A stretch of 64,000 bases of DNA from Legionella sp. (GCA_002786205.1 PEQM01000037.1:20145-84144), one strand, 5' to 3'; shown: positions 9,972 through 21,259, counted from the first letter of the stretch. The notes: generated by a model not told the origin, from the sequence alone. Numbers and translations: made by a program.

Positions 9972-12900
9972 AAAACGACCTCTCATGTAAATCTTGTAAA
10001 CGGGTAACTGTTTCTCGGTCTTCGTACTTCATAGCCAGACACGCAGCCTCCGCTCCTGATAATGTGGTGGTATAACTTACTTTATACTGCAAAGCACTGC
10101 GTCGTATCTGAAACGAATCCGCTATGGCTTGTTTTCCTTCTGTGGTATTTACAATAAAATCGATGTCATTGTTTTTAATCAAATCCAAAATATGAGGACG
10201 ACCCTCCGCTACTTTAAAGACCCGCTTGCATTCAACACCTGCTGCCTGCAAAACCAAAGCGGTACCTCGGGTAGCGACGATATCGAAGCCCAATTCCATC
10301 AATTTTCTGACAATTTCTCCCACTCGCGTTTTATCTGCATCACGCACGGAAACAAAAGCACGGCGTCGTTTAGGAATGTTACAGCCAGCACCCAGCTGAG
10401 CCTTAGCATAAGCTTGTCCGAAGCGCTTGGCAATACCCATGACCTCTCCTGTCGATTTCATTTCTGGCCCTAAAATAGAATCAACCCCAGAAAACTTGAT
10501 AAACGGAAAGACTGGTAATTTTATAGAATAAAAAGATGACATGGGTGGTGTGAGCACTCTATTTTGCTCTTTTAAACTCTTCCCAAGCTTACATAACGTG
10601 GCCACTTTTGCCAAAGGAATACCTGTTGCTTTAGAAACAAAAGGCACTGTCCTGGAGGCTCTGGGGTTTACTTCCAAAATAAAAACATCATCTCCTTGAA
10701 TGGCAAACTGTGCATTGACCAAGCCCACAACGCCCAATTTTAAAGCCAGCATTTTAATTTGCTCCATTAAATCATGCTGAACGACCACACTGAGACTAAA
10801 AGGCGGCAAGGTACAGGCAGAGTCACCTGAATGAATGCCTGCTTGTTCAATGTGCTCCATAATACCGCCGATCAAAACATCATGCCCATCACAAACAGCA
10901 TCGATATCTACTTCAATTGCATCATTTAAAAAACGATCAAGAAGTACGGGCGCATCGTTAGAAACAGCCACGGCATGAGAGAGGTAATAACGTAAATCCT
11001 CTTCTTGATAAACCACCTCCATCGCTCGGCCTCCAAGCACATAAGATGGCCTGACAACCAAGGGGTAACCAATGCGCTGGGCCAGGGCAATTGCTTCTTC
11101 TTCACTACGCACAGTGCCATTAGCCGGTTGATGCAATTTCAGTTCATGAACCAATTGTTGAAATCGTTCTCTGTCTTCTGCTGTGTCTATAGCCTCTGGC
11201 GAAGTACCCAGTATAGGCACGCCATTGTCTTCCAATGCCTGGGCTAATTTTAAGGGGGTTTGACCTCCATAATGAACAATCACCCCATCTGGTTGCTCTA
11301 TATCTGTAATAGCCAGCACATCTTCCAGGGTCAGTGGTTCAAAATAAAGCCGGTCTGAAGTATCAAAATCAGTAGATACTGTTTCTGGATTACAATTTAC
11401 CATAATGGTTTGTACGCCAGCATCTCTTAAGGCCATGGCAGCATGAACACAACAATAATCAAACTCTATTCCTTGGCCAATTCGATTAGGACCACCCCCT
11501 AATATCATGATTTTTTTAAGCCGTTTTTCTGGTCGAGCCTCACATTCTTGTGCATAAGTAGAATACAAATAAGCTGTTTCACTTTGAAACTCTCCGGCAC
11601 AAGAATCAATCCGCTTGTATACAGGTCGTATATTCAATTGATGACGCTGCTGTCGCACCTGTGTCTCGCTACATCCCATTAAAGTGGCCAAATAAGCATC
11701 TGAAAATCCTTTGCGCTTTAACAACCGCAAGGTATTTTTATCTAGGGAAGCCAGAGCATGTCCTTGAATTTGCTGCTCAAGTCGTACCAATTCTTCAATC
11801 TGAGCTAAAAACCATGGGTCCACTCGGCTTTCCTGATGAATGTCTTCTAAGCTCATCTGGTGTCGGAACGCATCGGCTATATACCATAATCTATCCGGTG
11901 TGGGTTCTCGCAAATGCCCTCTTAGTCGCTCCAAATCATCCTTATTGATTAAGGAATGTAACCCGGTTCTCCCGATTTCCAAACCTCGAATGGCTTTTTG
12001 TAAAGACTCTTGAAAGGTAGAGCCGATAGCCATGACTTCACCCACTGATTTCATTTGAGTGGTCAAAGTGGTTGAAGTCTGCGGAAACTTGTCAAAATTA
12101 AAGCGTGGAATTTTAGTCACTACATAGTCAATACTTGGCTCAAATGCGGCAGGCGTTTTTCCTTGTGTAATTTCATTTTTAAGTTCATCCAAGGTGTAAC
12201 CAACCGCCAGTTTGGCAGCAATTTTTGCAATAGGAAATCCTGTTGCTTTTGAAGCCAAGGCAGAGCTCCGCGATACCCGCGGATTCATTTCAACAACTAA
12301 CATACGCCCATCTTCAGGATTAATGGCAAACTGTACGTTAGAACCTCCTGTCTCTACACCAACGGCTCTTAGTACTTTGATGGCCGCATCCCGCATGCGT
12401 TGGTATTCTTTATCCGTTAAAGTTTGCGCTGGCGCAACCGTGATGGAATCTCCTGTATGTACGCCCATTGGATCTAAATTTTCAATGGTACAGACAATGA
12501 TACAATTGTCATTTTTATCACGCACCACCTCCATTTCATATTCTTTCCAGCCCAATACCGACTCATCAATTAATAATTCATGCGTCGGAGACAGCTCAAG
12601 CCCTCGAATACAAATGTCTTCAAACTCTTCTCTATTGTATGCAATACCACCGCCACTCCCTCCCATCGTGAAAGAAGGCCTGATAATAGATGGAAAACCC
12701 AGACGGGCTTGTACCTGAATGGCCTCTTCCAGACTATGCGCAATAGCCGAACGCGGCATTTCCAAACCGATGGATTGCATGAGCTGGCGAAACTTCTCGC
12801 GGTCTTCTGCTTTGTCTATGGCTTCCCGTGTGGCACCAATCATCTCAACAGAATAGCGTGCTAAAACACCTTCTCGAACCAGATCCAAGGCGCAATTAAG

Positions 12901-13185
12901 CGCTGTTTGCCCCCCCATGGTGGGCAATAAGGCATCAGGTCTTTCTTTTTCTATAATTCGGGCTACTTCCTGCCATTGAATGGGTTCTATGTAGGTGGCA
13001 TCAGCCAATTCCGGATCCGTCATAATGGTGGCCGGATTAGAATTCACCAGAATAATTCTATAGCCTTCTTCTTTTAAAGCACGAATGGCTTGCGTGCCTG
13101 AATAATCAAATTCACAAGCTTGGCCAATAACAATAGGGCCAGCCCCCAAGATAAGGACAGACTGAATATCAATTCGTTTTGGCAT
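9964..13185 (-). CDS. carB: CarB, carbamoyl-phosphate synthase large chain
   Basis: Makes carbamoyl phosphate from bicarbonate, two ATP and ammonia delivered by the small subunit CarA; it feeds pyrimidine and arginine synthesis. At 1073 residues it is full length and shows the internal duplication: two ATP-grasp halves (about 1-400 and 555-935), each opening with the related motifs [20 protein letters not shown] and [17 protein letters not shown]. The allosteric MGS-like domain occupies about residues 940-1073. carA is not next to it here, unlike in many bacteria; the gene upstream is divergent. greA follows with an 8-base overlap. Confidence 0.97.
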   Translation of the reverse strand: MPKRIDIQSVLILGAGPIVIGQACEFDYSGTQAIRALKEEGYRIILVNSNPATIMTDPELADATYIEPIQWQEVARIIEKERPDALLPTMGGQTALNCALDLVREGVLARYSVEMIGATREAIDKAEDREKFRQLMQSIGLEMPRSAIAHSLEEAIQVQARLGFPSIIRPSFTMGGSGGGIAYNREEFEDICIRGLELSPTHELLIDESVLGWKEYEMEVVRDKNDNCIIVCTIENLDPMGVHTGDSITVAPAQTLTDKEYQRMRDAAIKVLRAVGVETGGSNVQFAINPEDGRMLVVEMNPRVSRSSALASKATGFPIAKIAAKLAVGYTLDELKNEITQGKTPAAFEPSIDYVVTKIPRFNFDKFPQTSTTLTTQMKSVGEVMAIGSTFQESLQKAIRGLEIGRTGLHSLINKDDLERLRGHLREPTPDRLWYIADAFRHQMSLEDIHQESRVDPWFLAQIEELVRLEQQIQGHALASLDKNTLRLLKRKGFSDAYLATLMGCSETQVRQQRHQLNIRPVYKRIDSCAGEFQSETAYLYSTYAQECEARPEKRLKKIMILGGGPNRIGQGIEFDYCCVHAAMALRDAGVQTIMVNCNPETVSTDFDTSDRLYFEPLTLEDVLAITDIEQPDGVIVHYGGQTPLKLAQALEDNGVPILGTSPEAIDTAEDRERFQQLVHELKLHQPANGTVRSEEEAIALAQRIGYPLVVRPSYVLGGRAMEVVYQEEDLRYYLSHAVAVSNDAPVLLDRFLNDAIEVDIDAVCDGHDVLIGGIMEHIEQAGIHSGDSACTLPPFSLSVVVQHDLMEQIKMLALKLGVVGLVNAQFAIQGDDVFILEVNPRASRTVPFVSKATGIPLAKVATLCKLGKSLKEQNRVLTPPMSSFYSIKLPVFPFIKFSGVDSILGPEMKSTGEVMGIAKRFGQAYAKAQLGAGCNIPKRRRAFVSVRDADKTRVGEIVRKLMELGFDIVATRGTALVLQAAGVECKRVFKVAEGRPHILDLIKNNDIDFIVNTTEGKQAIADSFQIRRSALQYKVSYTTTLSGAEAACLAMKYEDRETVTRLQDLHERSFYE

Positions 13186-13449
13186 GGGATTAACGCATCA
13201 GATTAAGGTAAGACATTTTACCGGGTTTTGATTTAATATTATAGCCTGTGAAAGCACCTTCATTCATAACGTCACCTTTAGTTAAGGCCTGTATGCCTAT
13301 TCTCCACATTTAGCCTACTGCCGGGGAAAATCAGACGGTTATGCAGGTTGAGCAGTCTTGTCCTATCAAAAACAGTTAAATGCTAGCCAAAGCTTGCTCT
13401 TTTGCTTTATAGTGTCTTTTTTTTACTCTGAAAACATCATTTATACACC

Positions 13450-14634
13450 ATGTCATCACATTATGAAGCCATCATTATAGGGGCCGGCGCAGCAGGTTTG
13501 ATGTGCGCTATCGAAGCGGGAAAACGCAAACGTCGCGTCCTGGTTTTAGATCATGCCAATAAACCTGGAAAAAAAATTTTAATGTCTGGTGGCGGTCGTT
13601 GTAATTTTACCAATTATTTTATTGCGCCAGAAAAATACGTCTCACATAATCCCCATTTTTTTATTTCAGCACTCTCGCGCTATACGCAATGGGATTTTAT
13701 TGAGCTGGTCAAAAAACACCGCATCCCTTTTCATGAAAAAACTTTAGGCCAATTGTTTTGTGACCACAAGTCCAAAGACATTGTCGATATGCTATTAGCC
13801 GAGTGTGAAAAGACGAATGTACGCATTCAAATGGACAGCAAAATCACCCAGATCACTAAAAAAAATGATCAACTGTTTTTAGTTCATAGCTCAAAAGGCA
13901 TTTATTCTTGTAATTCTTTAGTCATTGCATCAGGAGGATTATCGATACCGACCATGGGAGCCAGTCCTTTTGCCTATAAAATAGCAGAGCAATTTGCGAT
14001 TAAAGTATGGCCGACCCGAGCCGGTTTGGTTCCTTTGACGCTAGACAGTATGGATAAAGAGCAATTCTCCCCCTTATCCGGTATTGGTCTAGACAGTGAA
14101 GTTCGTACTGAACAACAAAGCTTTCGTGAGCACACGCTCTTTACCCATAGAGGCTTAAGTGGTCCTGCCATTTTACAAATCTCCTCTTATTGGACACCTG
14201 GAATGCCGTTAACGATTAATTTATTACCAGACCATTCTCTTATGGAACTGTTGAAAAATGCACGTCAGGAGGCAGGACAAAAACAACTTTATTCTTTTTT
14301 GAGTAATTATTTACCTAAACGAGTTCTTGAGCTGTTTCTTGATCAGGAGTTAGGTGAGAAAAAAATGGCCGATGTCTCCAATAAAGAATGCGAAGAGATC
14401 ATGGATTGCTTACAACACTGGCGAATACAGCCTAATGGTACAGAAGGCTATCGTACTGCGGAGGTGACCCTAGGTGGTGTTGATTGTCATGCGGTGTCAT
14501 CAAAAACAATGGAAGCCCAATCAGTCAAAGGACTCTATTTTATTGGCGAGGCCCTCGATGTAGCCGGCTGGCTTGGTGGCTATAATTTTCAATGGGCCTG
14601 GTCTTCAGGATGGGCTGCGGGGCAAGTCATCTAA
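13450..14634 (+). CDS. HI0933/YhiN-family FAD-dependent oxidoreductase
   Basis: 394-residue flavoprotein. The N-terminal dinucleotide fold IIIGAGAAGLMCAIEAG (about residues 8-24) is followed by the family's hallmark KKILMSGGGRCNFTN near residue 40. HRGLSGPAILQISSYW is near residue 235, and the C-terminal GEALDVAGWLGGYNFQWAWSSG (about 363-384) closes the FAD site. The family (also called YhiN or BaiN-like) is widespread; its physiological substrate is not settled. It is transcribed away from carB. Its last 30 bases overlap the 3' end of the DUF218 gene on the other strand. Confidence 0.9.
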   Translation: MSSHYEAIIIGAGAAGLMCAIEAGKRKRRVLVLDHANKPGKKILMSGGGRCNFTNYFIAPEKYVSHNPHFFISALSRYTQWDFIELVKKHRIPFHEKTLGQLFCDHKSKDIVDMLLAECEKTNVRIQMDSKITQITKKNDQLFLVHSSKGIYSCNSLVIASGGLSIPTMGASPFAYKIAEQFAIKVWPTRAGLVPLTLDSMDKEQFSPLSGIGLDSEVRTEQQSFREHTLFTHRGLSGPAILQISSYWTPGMPLTINLLPDHSLMELLKNARQEAGQKQLYSFLSNYLPKRVLELFLDQELGEKKMADVSNKECEEIMDCLQHWRIQPNGTEGYRTAEVTLGGVDCHAVSSKTMEAQSVKGLYFIGEALDVAGWLGGYNFQWAWSSGWAAGQVI

Positions 14635-15384
14635 ACCAGCGGTCCATCTCGCCCACCATTGCCCTAATAGCTCATGCATTGCAATGTTAAAATAATAGAC
14701 ATTATAAGCATTGGGAATAAACAGCTTGACATTATTATCTTGCTGCCAAAACAAAGTGTAGTCCGTCGGAGCGGCAATTGGATGAAGACCTTGCTGCTGA
14801 CAAAGCCATACGGCTCGGGGCATGTGTATTGCCGAGGTAACCAAATAGAACGGCTCTTTCCCTACGATGGCTGCCAAGGCTTTCGCTTGCGCTTGGGTAT
14901 TAGAGGAGCTGTCTTCAAGAATGATTTGTTGTGATGGAATAGCAAACCAATGACTTAATTGGGCAAGCAATGCCGCTTCACTAAACTCTTGTTTAGTGCC
15001 GCCTCCAGATAAAATCAACCGGGCTTTAGGCAAGGCACGAAACAAGCGAACCCCTTCAATCAAACGTTTGATACTGGCTTGGGTTAATAAATCATTGGCC
15101 GGGAAGCCTGAACGCTCGCTATGCCCACCGCCTAAAACCACCACCCAATGGATGTCTGGATTGACTGTTTGTACTATGGGATTGGCTGTTTCCAGATGAG
15201 TGGTTAAAAAACGAGGCAACCAGCCGGTACTGAAACCCATCAATAAGCAACAAGAACCGATTAACAGCAAGAGGGCTTTTTCTCTTTTTTGTTTTTTTAT
15301 CAACCAAACACTGCCCACTAACAGCAATAACAGTAAAAAAAAAGGATTCAATAACAATTCCATACCCTGTCTTATCGTCGCCAT
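14605..15384 (-). CDS. YdcF/ElyC-like DUF218 membrane protein
   Basis: 259 residues with two N-terminal membrane segments (about 10-27 and 34-52) and a DUF218 domain from about residue 78. The domain has WVVVLGGGHS, RLILSGGG near residue 125, and ILEDSSSNTQAQA near residue 157. E. coli ElyC, of this fold, affects undecaprenyl-phosphate use in envelope assembly; a similar role here is inference. The start overlaps the lptG stop as TAATG, so it is the third gene of the lptF-lptG operon. A second start at codon 8 (MELLLNPFF) is possible. Confidence 0.82.
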   Translation of the reverse strand: MATIRQGMELLLNPFFLLLLLLVGSVWLIKKQKREKALLLLIGSCCLLMGFSTGWLPRFLTTHLETANPIVQTVNPDIHWVVVLGGGHSERSGFPANDLLTQASIKRLIEGVRLFRALPKARLILSGGGTKQEFSEAALLAQLSHWFAIPSQQIILEDSSSNTQAQAKALAAIVGKEPFYLVTSAIHMPRAVWLCQQQGLHPIAAPTDYTLFWQQDNNVKLFIPNAYNVYYFNIAMHELLGQWWARWTAGLDDLPRSPS

Positions 15385-16454
15385 TAACGCACCCTGTTCA
15401 TCAAATAAAGACCCAATAAGGAAAAAACTAAAGTAGGGCCAAAAGCGGCAAGTTCAGGAGGTAATTGAAATACCATACTGACTGGACCAAAAAATCGATT
15501 CATAATATGAAAACCAAAACCAACAGTGGCGCCAACCAACAACTTCGACCCCATCGTCGAAGACCGAAGAGGACCAAAAATAAAAGGAATGGCTAAAACC
15601 ATCATAACCATCGTCGTAAATGGCTGAATTAAACGCTGATAAAATGCCAATTTGTAACTGTGCGCATTTTGCTTGTTGCGTTTTTGTTCTCTTAAATACC
15701 GGTTGAGCTCATGTAAAGTCATTTCATCAGGCTCAATGCTACTCATCATTAAGATATTAGGCTTTAAAGGCACATCCCAAATCAAAGAGGCCAATTCGGA
15801 AGCCACCGTATGATCAGAGAAAAACTCGGTTTGTTTTATTCCTTTGGCAATCCACTGCTGATTGATAAATTGAGCTGCTTGTATTTCTCGAGCCAAAATC
15901 AAATGATGCTTCGCATCAAAACGAAATTGATACACATTTTGTAATACGTTATCAGGCAATACTGTACCTATGTTAATAAAATCACTGTCATGCCGTATCC
16001 ATAGACCATAGGCAGTTCTTACTGTTTGACCGCCAGTTAAGGCCGCAGTCTTGTAATCGCTGGCATATTGAGACATGGATGGGATCACCAGTTCTCCCAG
16101 CGCAGTAATCAAAACAATCACCAAAAAAGAAGCTTTTAATACAGCGCCGGTGATTTGTCGTATTGACATCCCTGCTGCCCGCATCACAACCAATTCACTG
16201 TGATTCGCTAAAACACCCAGCCCTATCAAGGAACCTAATAAACTGGCCATGGGAAAAAACAAATACACCTGGTAAGGCATTTGCATTAATACATATAAAG
16301 TAGCATGACCAATCCCATAATCGACCTTACCCAAGTCATCAAGCTGATTTACAAATAAAATAAAAATTTGCAATCCTATCAGCATCAAGGTCACCAGACC
16401 TATGGCTGCAAGGACCGTTTTTGCAATGTATCGATCCAGTATGCTAATACTCAT
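15384..16454 (-). CDS. lptG: LptG, LPS export ABC transporter permease
   Basis: Inner-membrane permease of the LptB2FG complex, which extracts LPS and passes it to the periplasmic bridge. 356 residues: three membrane segments in the N-terminal 120 residues, a periplasmic beta-jellyroll domain (about 125-260) and three C-terminal segments. The N-terminal MSISILDRYIAKTVLAAIGL is typical of LptG. Its start overlaps the lptF stop by four bases (ATGA), showing coupled translation. Neither lptB nor lptA/C is in the window. Confidence 0.95.
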   Translation of the reverse strand: MSISILDRYIAKTVLAAIGLVTLMLIGLQIFILFVNQLDDLGKVDYGIGHATLYVLMQMPYQVYLFFPMASLLGSLIGLGVLANHSELVVMRAAGMSIRQITGAVLKASFLVIVLITALGELVIPSMSQYASDYKTAALTGGQTVRTAYGLWIRHDSDFINIGTVLPDNVLQNVYQFRFDAKHHLILAREIQAAQFINQQWIAKGIKQTEFFSDHTVASELASLIWDVPLKPNILMMSSIEPDEMTLHELNRYLREQKRNKQNAHSYKLAFYQRLIQPFTTMVMMVLAIPFIFGPLRSSTMGSKLLVGATVGFGFHIMNRFFGPVSMVFQLPPELAAFGPTLVFSLLGLYLMNRVR

Positions 16455-17527
16455 CCCAAGGTCACCTTATTTCGCCATAGCAAAAACAAGCCCAAGCCTA
16501 AAACCACCACATGAATCCACCACATCCCTATCCATAAAGGAATTTTTCCAGAGACAATACCATCACGAGCTAAAAACATAAAATTGGCATATAAAATATA
16601 AACAATCACCGCTGGCAACAATTTTGAGAATTTTCCTGCCCGAGAATTCACACGGCTTAAAGGCACTGCCACCAAAGTCAAGGTCAATACCATCAATGGA
16701 ATAGAGAGCCTCCATTGTAATTCCGCAGCTTTCGCCAAATTGGAATTATTCAATGGCCATAAGGCGTTGGTTTTCTCTGTCCGCACATCCGCTTTAATTT
16801 GTACCACCGGATGAGGCAGCCTCATTTTATATTGGGCAAAATCAGAAACCTGATAATTAGCAAGACCTGGAATACCTTGGTATTCCTGCCCCTTATCCAG
16901 CACGATGTATTCTTCATGCGTCTGCGAGTCACTTTCAGAAAAAGCCTTATCCGCCCAAACAATATCCCACTGAATCTGTTCATTAACCTTATTGCGTTTC
17001 ACTAAGAAAATATTTTTTGCTTCCGTGTGATCACGACTCATGGCTTCCACATAAAACAGCTGCCCCCAGCTAATGCTATTAAAACGACCAGGAATAATGG
17101 TTTGAATCAGAGTCTTAATCCCTGAGGAACGCAATAATTTTGCACGCTCTGTTGCGATAAAAGGACTGGCCCAGAGCATAACCACCCCCACCAGGATGAC
17201 AATCAAAGTAGCCATCGTAAGGCTGTGTTTGACCAATTGAGAAGGACTGTAACCGGAAGCACGCAAGACGGTCATTTCATTTTCCGCATACAAACGACCA
17301 TAAGCCAGGAGAAGGGACATGTAAAAACCTAAAGGCAATAAAAGCCCCATTAAATTAGGGACTTCCAATAGCATTAATTTCATAATAATCATGCCAGGAA
17401 TAGAACCTGAAGCCGCCCTATTTAAATACTGAACAAATTGATTGCTCATAAAAATGAGCATTAGTATCCCGGTTAAGGCAACTAAAGTCAGATACACTTC
17501 TTTTGCCAAATAACGAAAAATGATCAC
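16451..17527 (-). CDS. lptF: LptF, LPS export ABC transporter permease
   Basis: Partner permease of LptG in LPS extraction. 358 residues beginning MIIFRYLAKEVYLTLVALTG, a typical LptF start, with the same plan of three N-terminal segments, a jellyroll domain and three C-terminal segments. ENEMTVLRASGYS near residue 80 is the conserved cytoplasmic loop that contacts the LptB ATPase. It heads the lptF-lptG-DUF218 operon and diverges from pepA across about 130 bases. Confidence 0.95.
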   Translation of the reverse strand: MIIFRYLAKEVYLTLVALTGILMLIFMSNQFVQYLNRAASGSIPGMIIMKLMLLEVPNLMGLLLPLGFYMSLLLAYGRLYAENEMTVLRASGYSPSQLVKHSLTMATLIVILVGVVMLWASPFIATERAKLLRSSGIKTLIQTIIPGRFNSISWGQLFYVEAMSRDHTEAKNIFLVKRNKVNEQIQWDIVWADKAFSESDSQTHEEYIVLDKGQEYQGIPGLANYQVSDFAQYKMRLPHPVVQIKADVRTEKTNALWPLNNSNLAKAAELQWRLSIPLMVLTLTLVAVPLSRVNSRAGKFSKLLPAVIVYILYANFMFLARDGIVSGKIPLWIGMWWIHVVVLGLGLFLLWRNKVTLG

Positions 17528-17660
17528 TCAATACCCTTGTTGTTTCATGATGTGAATTCAATAGTCAAGGATAACACAAAAGCCTTTTTCTATTAAACTT
17601 GAGTTTCAATCAAGCGCTGCTTTAGGTACACTAGCTTTTTTAAAAGCCAAGGAGTTACTC

Positions 17661-19112
17661 ATGCGTTACGGACTCACAAAATCTCCCTCATTAACTCAAA
17701 ATGAGTGTTTGATACTAGGTGTTTTTGAACAAGACCCTCTGCCAGAGTATGCCCAGCAATGGGATAAAGAACATCAAGGTCTTATTGGCAAGCTGGTACA
17801 ACGACTCTCAGCACCTGGCGATATGGTGAGCCAAGCTGACATCAATGGTCATAGCCTGATGCTCATCCATTGCGGTAAGAAAGAAGCCTGGTCGGCGTTG
17901 TCTTTACAAAAAAGAATCAATGAAATCACCGATAACCTGATTAAACAACGTTTTTATTCTGCCACGCTATGCCTGCCTCTTATCACCAAAGAACAAGCCG
18001 AATGGCAGCTAGAACAAATGATTGTAAACATAGACAACTTACGGTATCAACTGCTTGATTTTAAGAAAAAAAATGCCACAGCACACCGATTGGAAGCCAT
18101 CGATTTTTATTTGCCTGGCGCCACTGATAACACTTTAAAAGTAGCAAAAGCGATTGTTACCGGTGTTGAATTCTCTCGTCATTTAGCCAATATGCCTGCC
18201 AATGTCTGTACGCCGACCTATTTGGGTGAGCAAGCATTGCAATTAGCCAATCAGTTTAACAACATCACCTGCACAGTCATGGGTCCTGATGAAATACGCC
18301 AACTGAATATGGGCACTTTTTTAGCGGTCGCTCAAGGCAGTAACGAACCGCCTCGTTTCATTGACATTCAATACCAAGGAACAAAAGACGCCAAACCAAT
18401 TATTTTGGTCGGCAAAGGCATCACCTTTGATTCAGGTGGCTTGTCTATCAAGCCTGCCAATGGCATGGATGAAATGAAATATGACATGGCTGGTGCTGCC
18501 AGCGTTCTAGGCACCATTAAAGCCTGTGCCTTATTGCAATTACCAGTTAATGTGATAGGCCTCATTGCTTGCGCTGAAAATCTGGTCAGCGGTGGCGCAA
18601 TAAAACCGGGAGACATTGTGACCAGCATGTCCGGGCAGACTGTTGAAATTATCAACACCGATGCGGAAGGGCGATTGGTGTTGGCCGATGCCTTAACCTA
18701 TGCAGAACGCTATGAGCCTGAATTTGTGCTTGATATTGCCACCTTAACCGGTGCCATTATCATTGCCTTAGGCTCTGTTGCTTCAGGTTTTATGACAACA
18801 GATCAAGAGTTGGCTCAGTTAATAGAAAAAGCCGCCCAGGAAAGCCAGGATAAAGTATGGCGCATGCCTTTGGATGAAGCCTATCAGGAAGCCTTGGAAA
18901 GCCCGCTTGCCGATATGGTCAATGCCACCTTCGATCGCAGTGCAGGCAGCATCACCGCCGCGTGCTTCTTGTCACGTTTTACGCAAAAATACCGTTGGGC
19001 ACACCTGGACATCGCAGGAACAGCCTGGGTATCAGGGAAAAAACGCAATGCAACTGGTCGCCCTGTTCCTTTACTCACACAGATACTTCGTCATGCTGCA
19101 CACTCGCGTTGA
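17661..19112 (+). CDS. pepA: PepA, cytosolic leucyl aminopeptidase (M17)
   Basis: Two-metal aminopeptidase, hexameric in the family, that removes N-terminal residues from peptides. 483 residues: an N-terminal macro-like domain and a C-terminal catalytic domain starting near residue 160. Visible signatures are [16 protein letters not shown] (catalytic Lys and metal Asp, about 250-265), [12 protein letters not shown], and the M17 signature NTDAEGRL near residue 332. The ribosome site AAGGAG lies 8-13 bases before the start. Its 3' end overlaps holC by 20 bases, the classic pepA-holC pairing. Confidence 0.96.
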   Translation: MRYGLTKSPSLTQNECLILGVFEQDPLPEYAQQWDKEHQGLIGKLVQRLSAPGDMVSQADINGHSLMLIHCGKKEAWSALSLQKRINEITDNLIKQRFYSATLCLPLITKEQAEWQLEQMIVNIDNLRYQLLDFKKKNATAHRLEAIDFYLPGATDNTLKVAKAIVTGVEFSRHLANMPANVCTPTYLGEQALQLANQFNNITCTVMGPDEIRQLNMGTFLAVAQGSNEPPRFIDIQYQGTKDAKPIILVGKGITFDSGGLSIKPANGMDEMKYDMAGAASVLGTIKACALLQLPVNVIGLIACAENLVSGGAIKPGDIVTSMSGQTVEIINTDAEGRLVLADALTYAERYEPEFVLDIATLTGAIIIALGSVASGFMTTDQELAQLIEKAAQESQDKVWRMPLDEAYQEALESPLADMVNATFDRSAGSITAACFLSRFTQKYRWAHLDIAGTAWVSGKKRNATGRPVPLLTQILRHAAHSR

Positions 19113-19524
19113 TTTTTATTTATTAAGTGACACGCAACCGGATGCCTTATGGCGGGTTGCTTGTCGTTTACTGGAAAAAGCCTATCTGAAAGGCCATAGG
19201 GTATTCGTTGCTTGTGCCAGCAAAGAAGACGCCGAGCATCTGGACGAATTACTATGGACATTCAAAGATGACAGCTTTATCCCTCATAATCTGGAAGGAG
19301 AAGGCCCAGAACCACCACCGCCTGTACATATAGGATATCAGCAAGAACCTGCACGGTTTAATGACATCTTACTGAATTTGACCGCTGAGGTACCTGCTTT
19401 TTATTCTCAATTTAAAAGAGTAATAGAATTGGTACCGACGGAAGAAGAACAAAAAGTCTTAAGCCGCTTACGGTATAAAACCTATAAAGCAAAAGGCTGT
19501 TTTATTCAAACGCATCATTTGTGA
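19093..19524 (+). CDS. holC: HolC, DNA polymerase III chi subunit
   Basis: Links the clamp loader to single-strand binding protein at the replication fork. I place the start at 19093 ([11 protein letters not shown]), giving 143 residues, the family length; upstream in-frame codons lie inside pepA and do not match the family. RVDFYLL at the N-terminus, the central [14 protein letters not shown] and [13 protein letters not shown] near residue 55 are typical of chi. It overlaps the pepA end by 20 bases, so it is translationally coupled to it. Confidence 0.9.
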   Translation: MLHTRVDFYLLSDTQPDALWRVACRLLEKAYLKGHRVFVACASKEDAEHLDELLWTFKDDSFIPHNLEGEGPEPPPPVHIGYQQEPARFNDILLNLTAEVPAFYSQFKRVIELVPTEEEQKVLSRLRYKTYKAKGCFIQTHHL

Positions 19525-19525
19525 G

Positions 19526-19567
19526 CGCCCTCTCGCGCTGCAAAACCTGCTGGCATAAAAGAGGGCG
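19526..19567. terminator. Inverted repeat between holC and the DUF1840 gene
   Basis: CGCCCTCT (19526-19533) pairs with AGAGGGCG (19560-19567) across a 26-base loop. It lies between convergent genes, so it may stop transcription both ways. The loop is long and there is no T run. Confidence 0.35.
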
Positions 19568-19574
19568 TCAGAAT

Positions 19575-19889
19575 TTAAGCGGTATAACTAGGTGCTTTGT
19601 CTTCACTCCATAACACATCGCACTCTTTTTTTATCGAAGCTTCCAGTAATTGAATTAACGGCACTGCACGTTTAGCCAGACTAATCGGTTCATCATCAGC
19701 CTCGTCACCACCGGATGTGGCATGATGGGGTAAACCTTGTTTCAAATTGGCTAAAGCATGCGGTACATCGGCTGCTTTAATTGCACCAGGAATAGCGCCA
19801 CTATGATCCATAAGAACAATTAACTGCTTTGCTACACTATGAAAATACGTAATGGATTCATAGGCGTGAGACGTGAATGTGACAAACAT
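19575..19889 (-). CDS. DUF1840 family protein
   Basis: 104 residues. It begins MFVTFTSHAYESITYFHSVA and contains MDHSGAIPGAIKAADVPHAL (about 28-46), the recognisable DUF1840 pattern of an N-terminal beta strand followed by a 'G.IPGAI...DV..AL' segment. An acidic linker (GGDEADDEP) precedes a C-terminal helix. The family has no known function. It lies 9 bases after the second M17 peptidase on the same strand, so the two probably share a transcript. Confidence 0.75.
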   Translation of the reverse strand: MFVTFTSHAYESITYFHSVAKQLIVLMDHSGAIPGAIKAADVPHALANLKQGLPHHATSGGDEADDEPISLAKRAVPLIQLLEASIKKECDVLWSEDKAPSYTA

Positions 19890-19898
19890 GAAAGCTCC

Positions 19899-21257
19899 TT
19901 ATCCATATCGTTTAGCTAAAATGTGCACCAGAGCCCTTAACCCCATGGCTTCACCACCTTCGGGTTTCCCAGGCTTGCTGACCAGACTCCAGCCCATTAA
20001 GTCGAAATGAAGCCAGCTGCTATTGGTGTTAACAAATCGCTGTAAAAACAAACCGGCGGTAATCGCTCCAGCATAACCCGAAGCGCTGCAATTTGTCAGG
20101 TCCGCTACAGTAGAGTTTAGCATATCTTCATACCCTGCAAACAAAGGCAAACGCCAGATGGGATCATCTTCTTGCATGCCTGCTTGAACTACGGCTTCGG
20201 CAAGCGCATCATCATTAGTAAACAAAGCGGCTACCTCTGTACCTAATGCGACACGAGCAGCGCCCGTTAAAGTAGAAAAATCAATCAGTAAATCCGGTTG
20301 CGCCTCACCTGCTTTAACCAAAGCATCAGCCAATACCAAACGACCTTCAGCATCTGTATTGTCTATTTCAACAGTCAGTCCATTGCGCATGGTAAGAATA
20401 TCGCCAGGCCTAAACGCATCTGGACCAATGGCATTTTCAACAGCAGGAATAAGAACTTGTAAACGCACAGGCAAACCCGATGCCATAATCCATTGCGCCA
20501 AACCAATTGCATGCGCAGCACCTGCCATGTCTTTTTTCATGAGCCGCATGGCAGATGAAGGCTTGATATCCAAGCCACCTGAATCAAAACAAACCCCTTT
20601 ACCTACCAATGTCAATTGGGGATGGGCTTTATTGCCCCAAGACAAACTAAGCAGTCGAGGTGGATGAATAGAAGCACGCCCTACGGCATGAATGGCAGGA
20701 TAATGATGCTCTAGCAAGGCATCTCCTACCCATTGTTCAAAATGCGCTTCATACTGCTTGGCTACATGCTGTAGTGTCTCGGCCAATTGTACAGGCCCCA
20801 TGTCATTGGCAGGCGTATTAATCAAATCTCGTACTAAAAACAAAGCATTCGCCAATAGAACCACTTCTTTTTTGGCAGAGCAAACCAATTGCTTCAACGG
20901 TATCTGGCTTTTTTTATAGCGGGCAAAACGATACTGAGCCAGCGCCCAGAATACAGCAATAGAGGGATGAGGCGATGCTTCTAGTTGATAACACCCTTCT
21001 GGCAACAACAAAGAGGCATAAGCTAAAGCCTGTTGCATGGCACCTTTGCCACTGCCTACATAAGCTTTTTTTACTTGGCCTTGGGCATCATACAGACAAC
21101 ACCAATCACCGAGATTGCCGCTAAATTGTCTGGAGTTAAAATAATTGCTCTCCATGACGCTACAGGATTCTTTCATCTCTTCCCATTGTACTGATGACAG
21201 TATAACAAGAGGAATGGCTTGCGGATTGTGCTCTACATACAATAAATCAGCATTCAT
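19899..21257 (-). CDS. Second M17 family leucyl aminopeptidase
   Basis: 452 residues; a catalytic M17 domain from about residue 150, with VGKGVCFDSGGLDIKP, KKDMAGAAHAIG and NTDAEGRL near residue 306, so the metal ligands and catalytic Lys and Arg look intact. The N-terminal domain is shorter than in PepA and differs in sequence. It resembles the PepB-like group that bacteria carry beside PepA. It starts 2 bases after the murJ stop, forming murJ-M17-DUF1840. Two M17 enzymes converging within 4 kb suggest divergent peptide preferences (inference). Confidence 0.88.
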   Translation of the reverse strand: MNADLLYVEHNPQAIPLVILSSVQWEEMKESCSVMESNYFNSRQFSGNLGDWCCLYDAQGQVKKAYVGSGKGAMQQALAYASLLLPEGCYQLEASPHPSIAVFWALAQYRFARYKKSQIPLKQLVCSAKKEVVLLANALFLVRDLINTPANDMGPVQLAETLQHVAKQYEAHFEQWVGDALLEHHYPAIHAVGRASIHPPRLLSLSWGNKAHPQLTLVGKGVCFDSGGLDIKPSSAMRLMKKDMAGAAHAIGLAQWIMASGLPVRLQVLIPAVENAIGPDAFRPGDILTMRNGLTVEIDNTDAEGRLVLADALVKAGEAQPDLLIDFSTLTGAARVALGTEVAALFTNDDALAEAVVQAGMQEDDPIWRLPLFAGYEDMLNSTVADLTNCSASGYAGAITAGLFLQRFVNTNSSWLHFDLMGWSLVSKPGKPEGGEAMGLRALVHILAKRYG

Positions 21258-21259
21258 AT

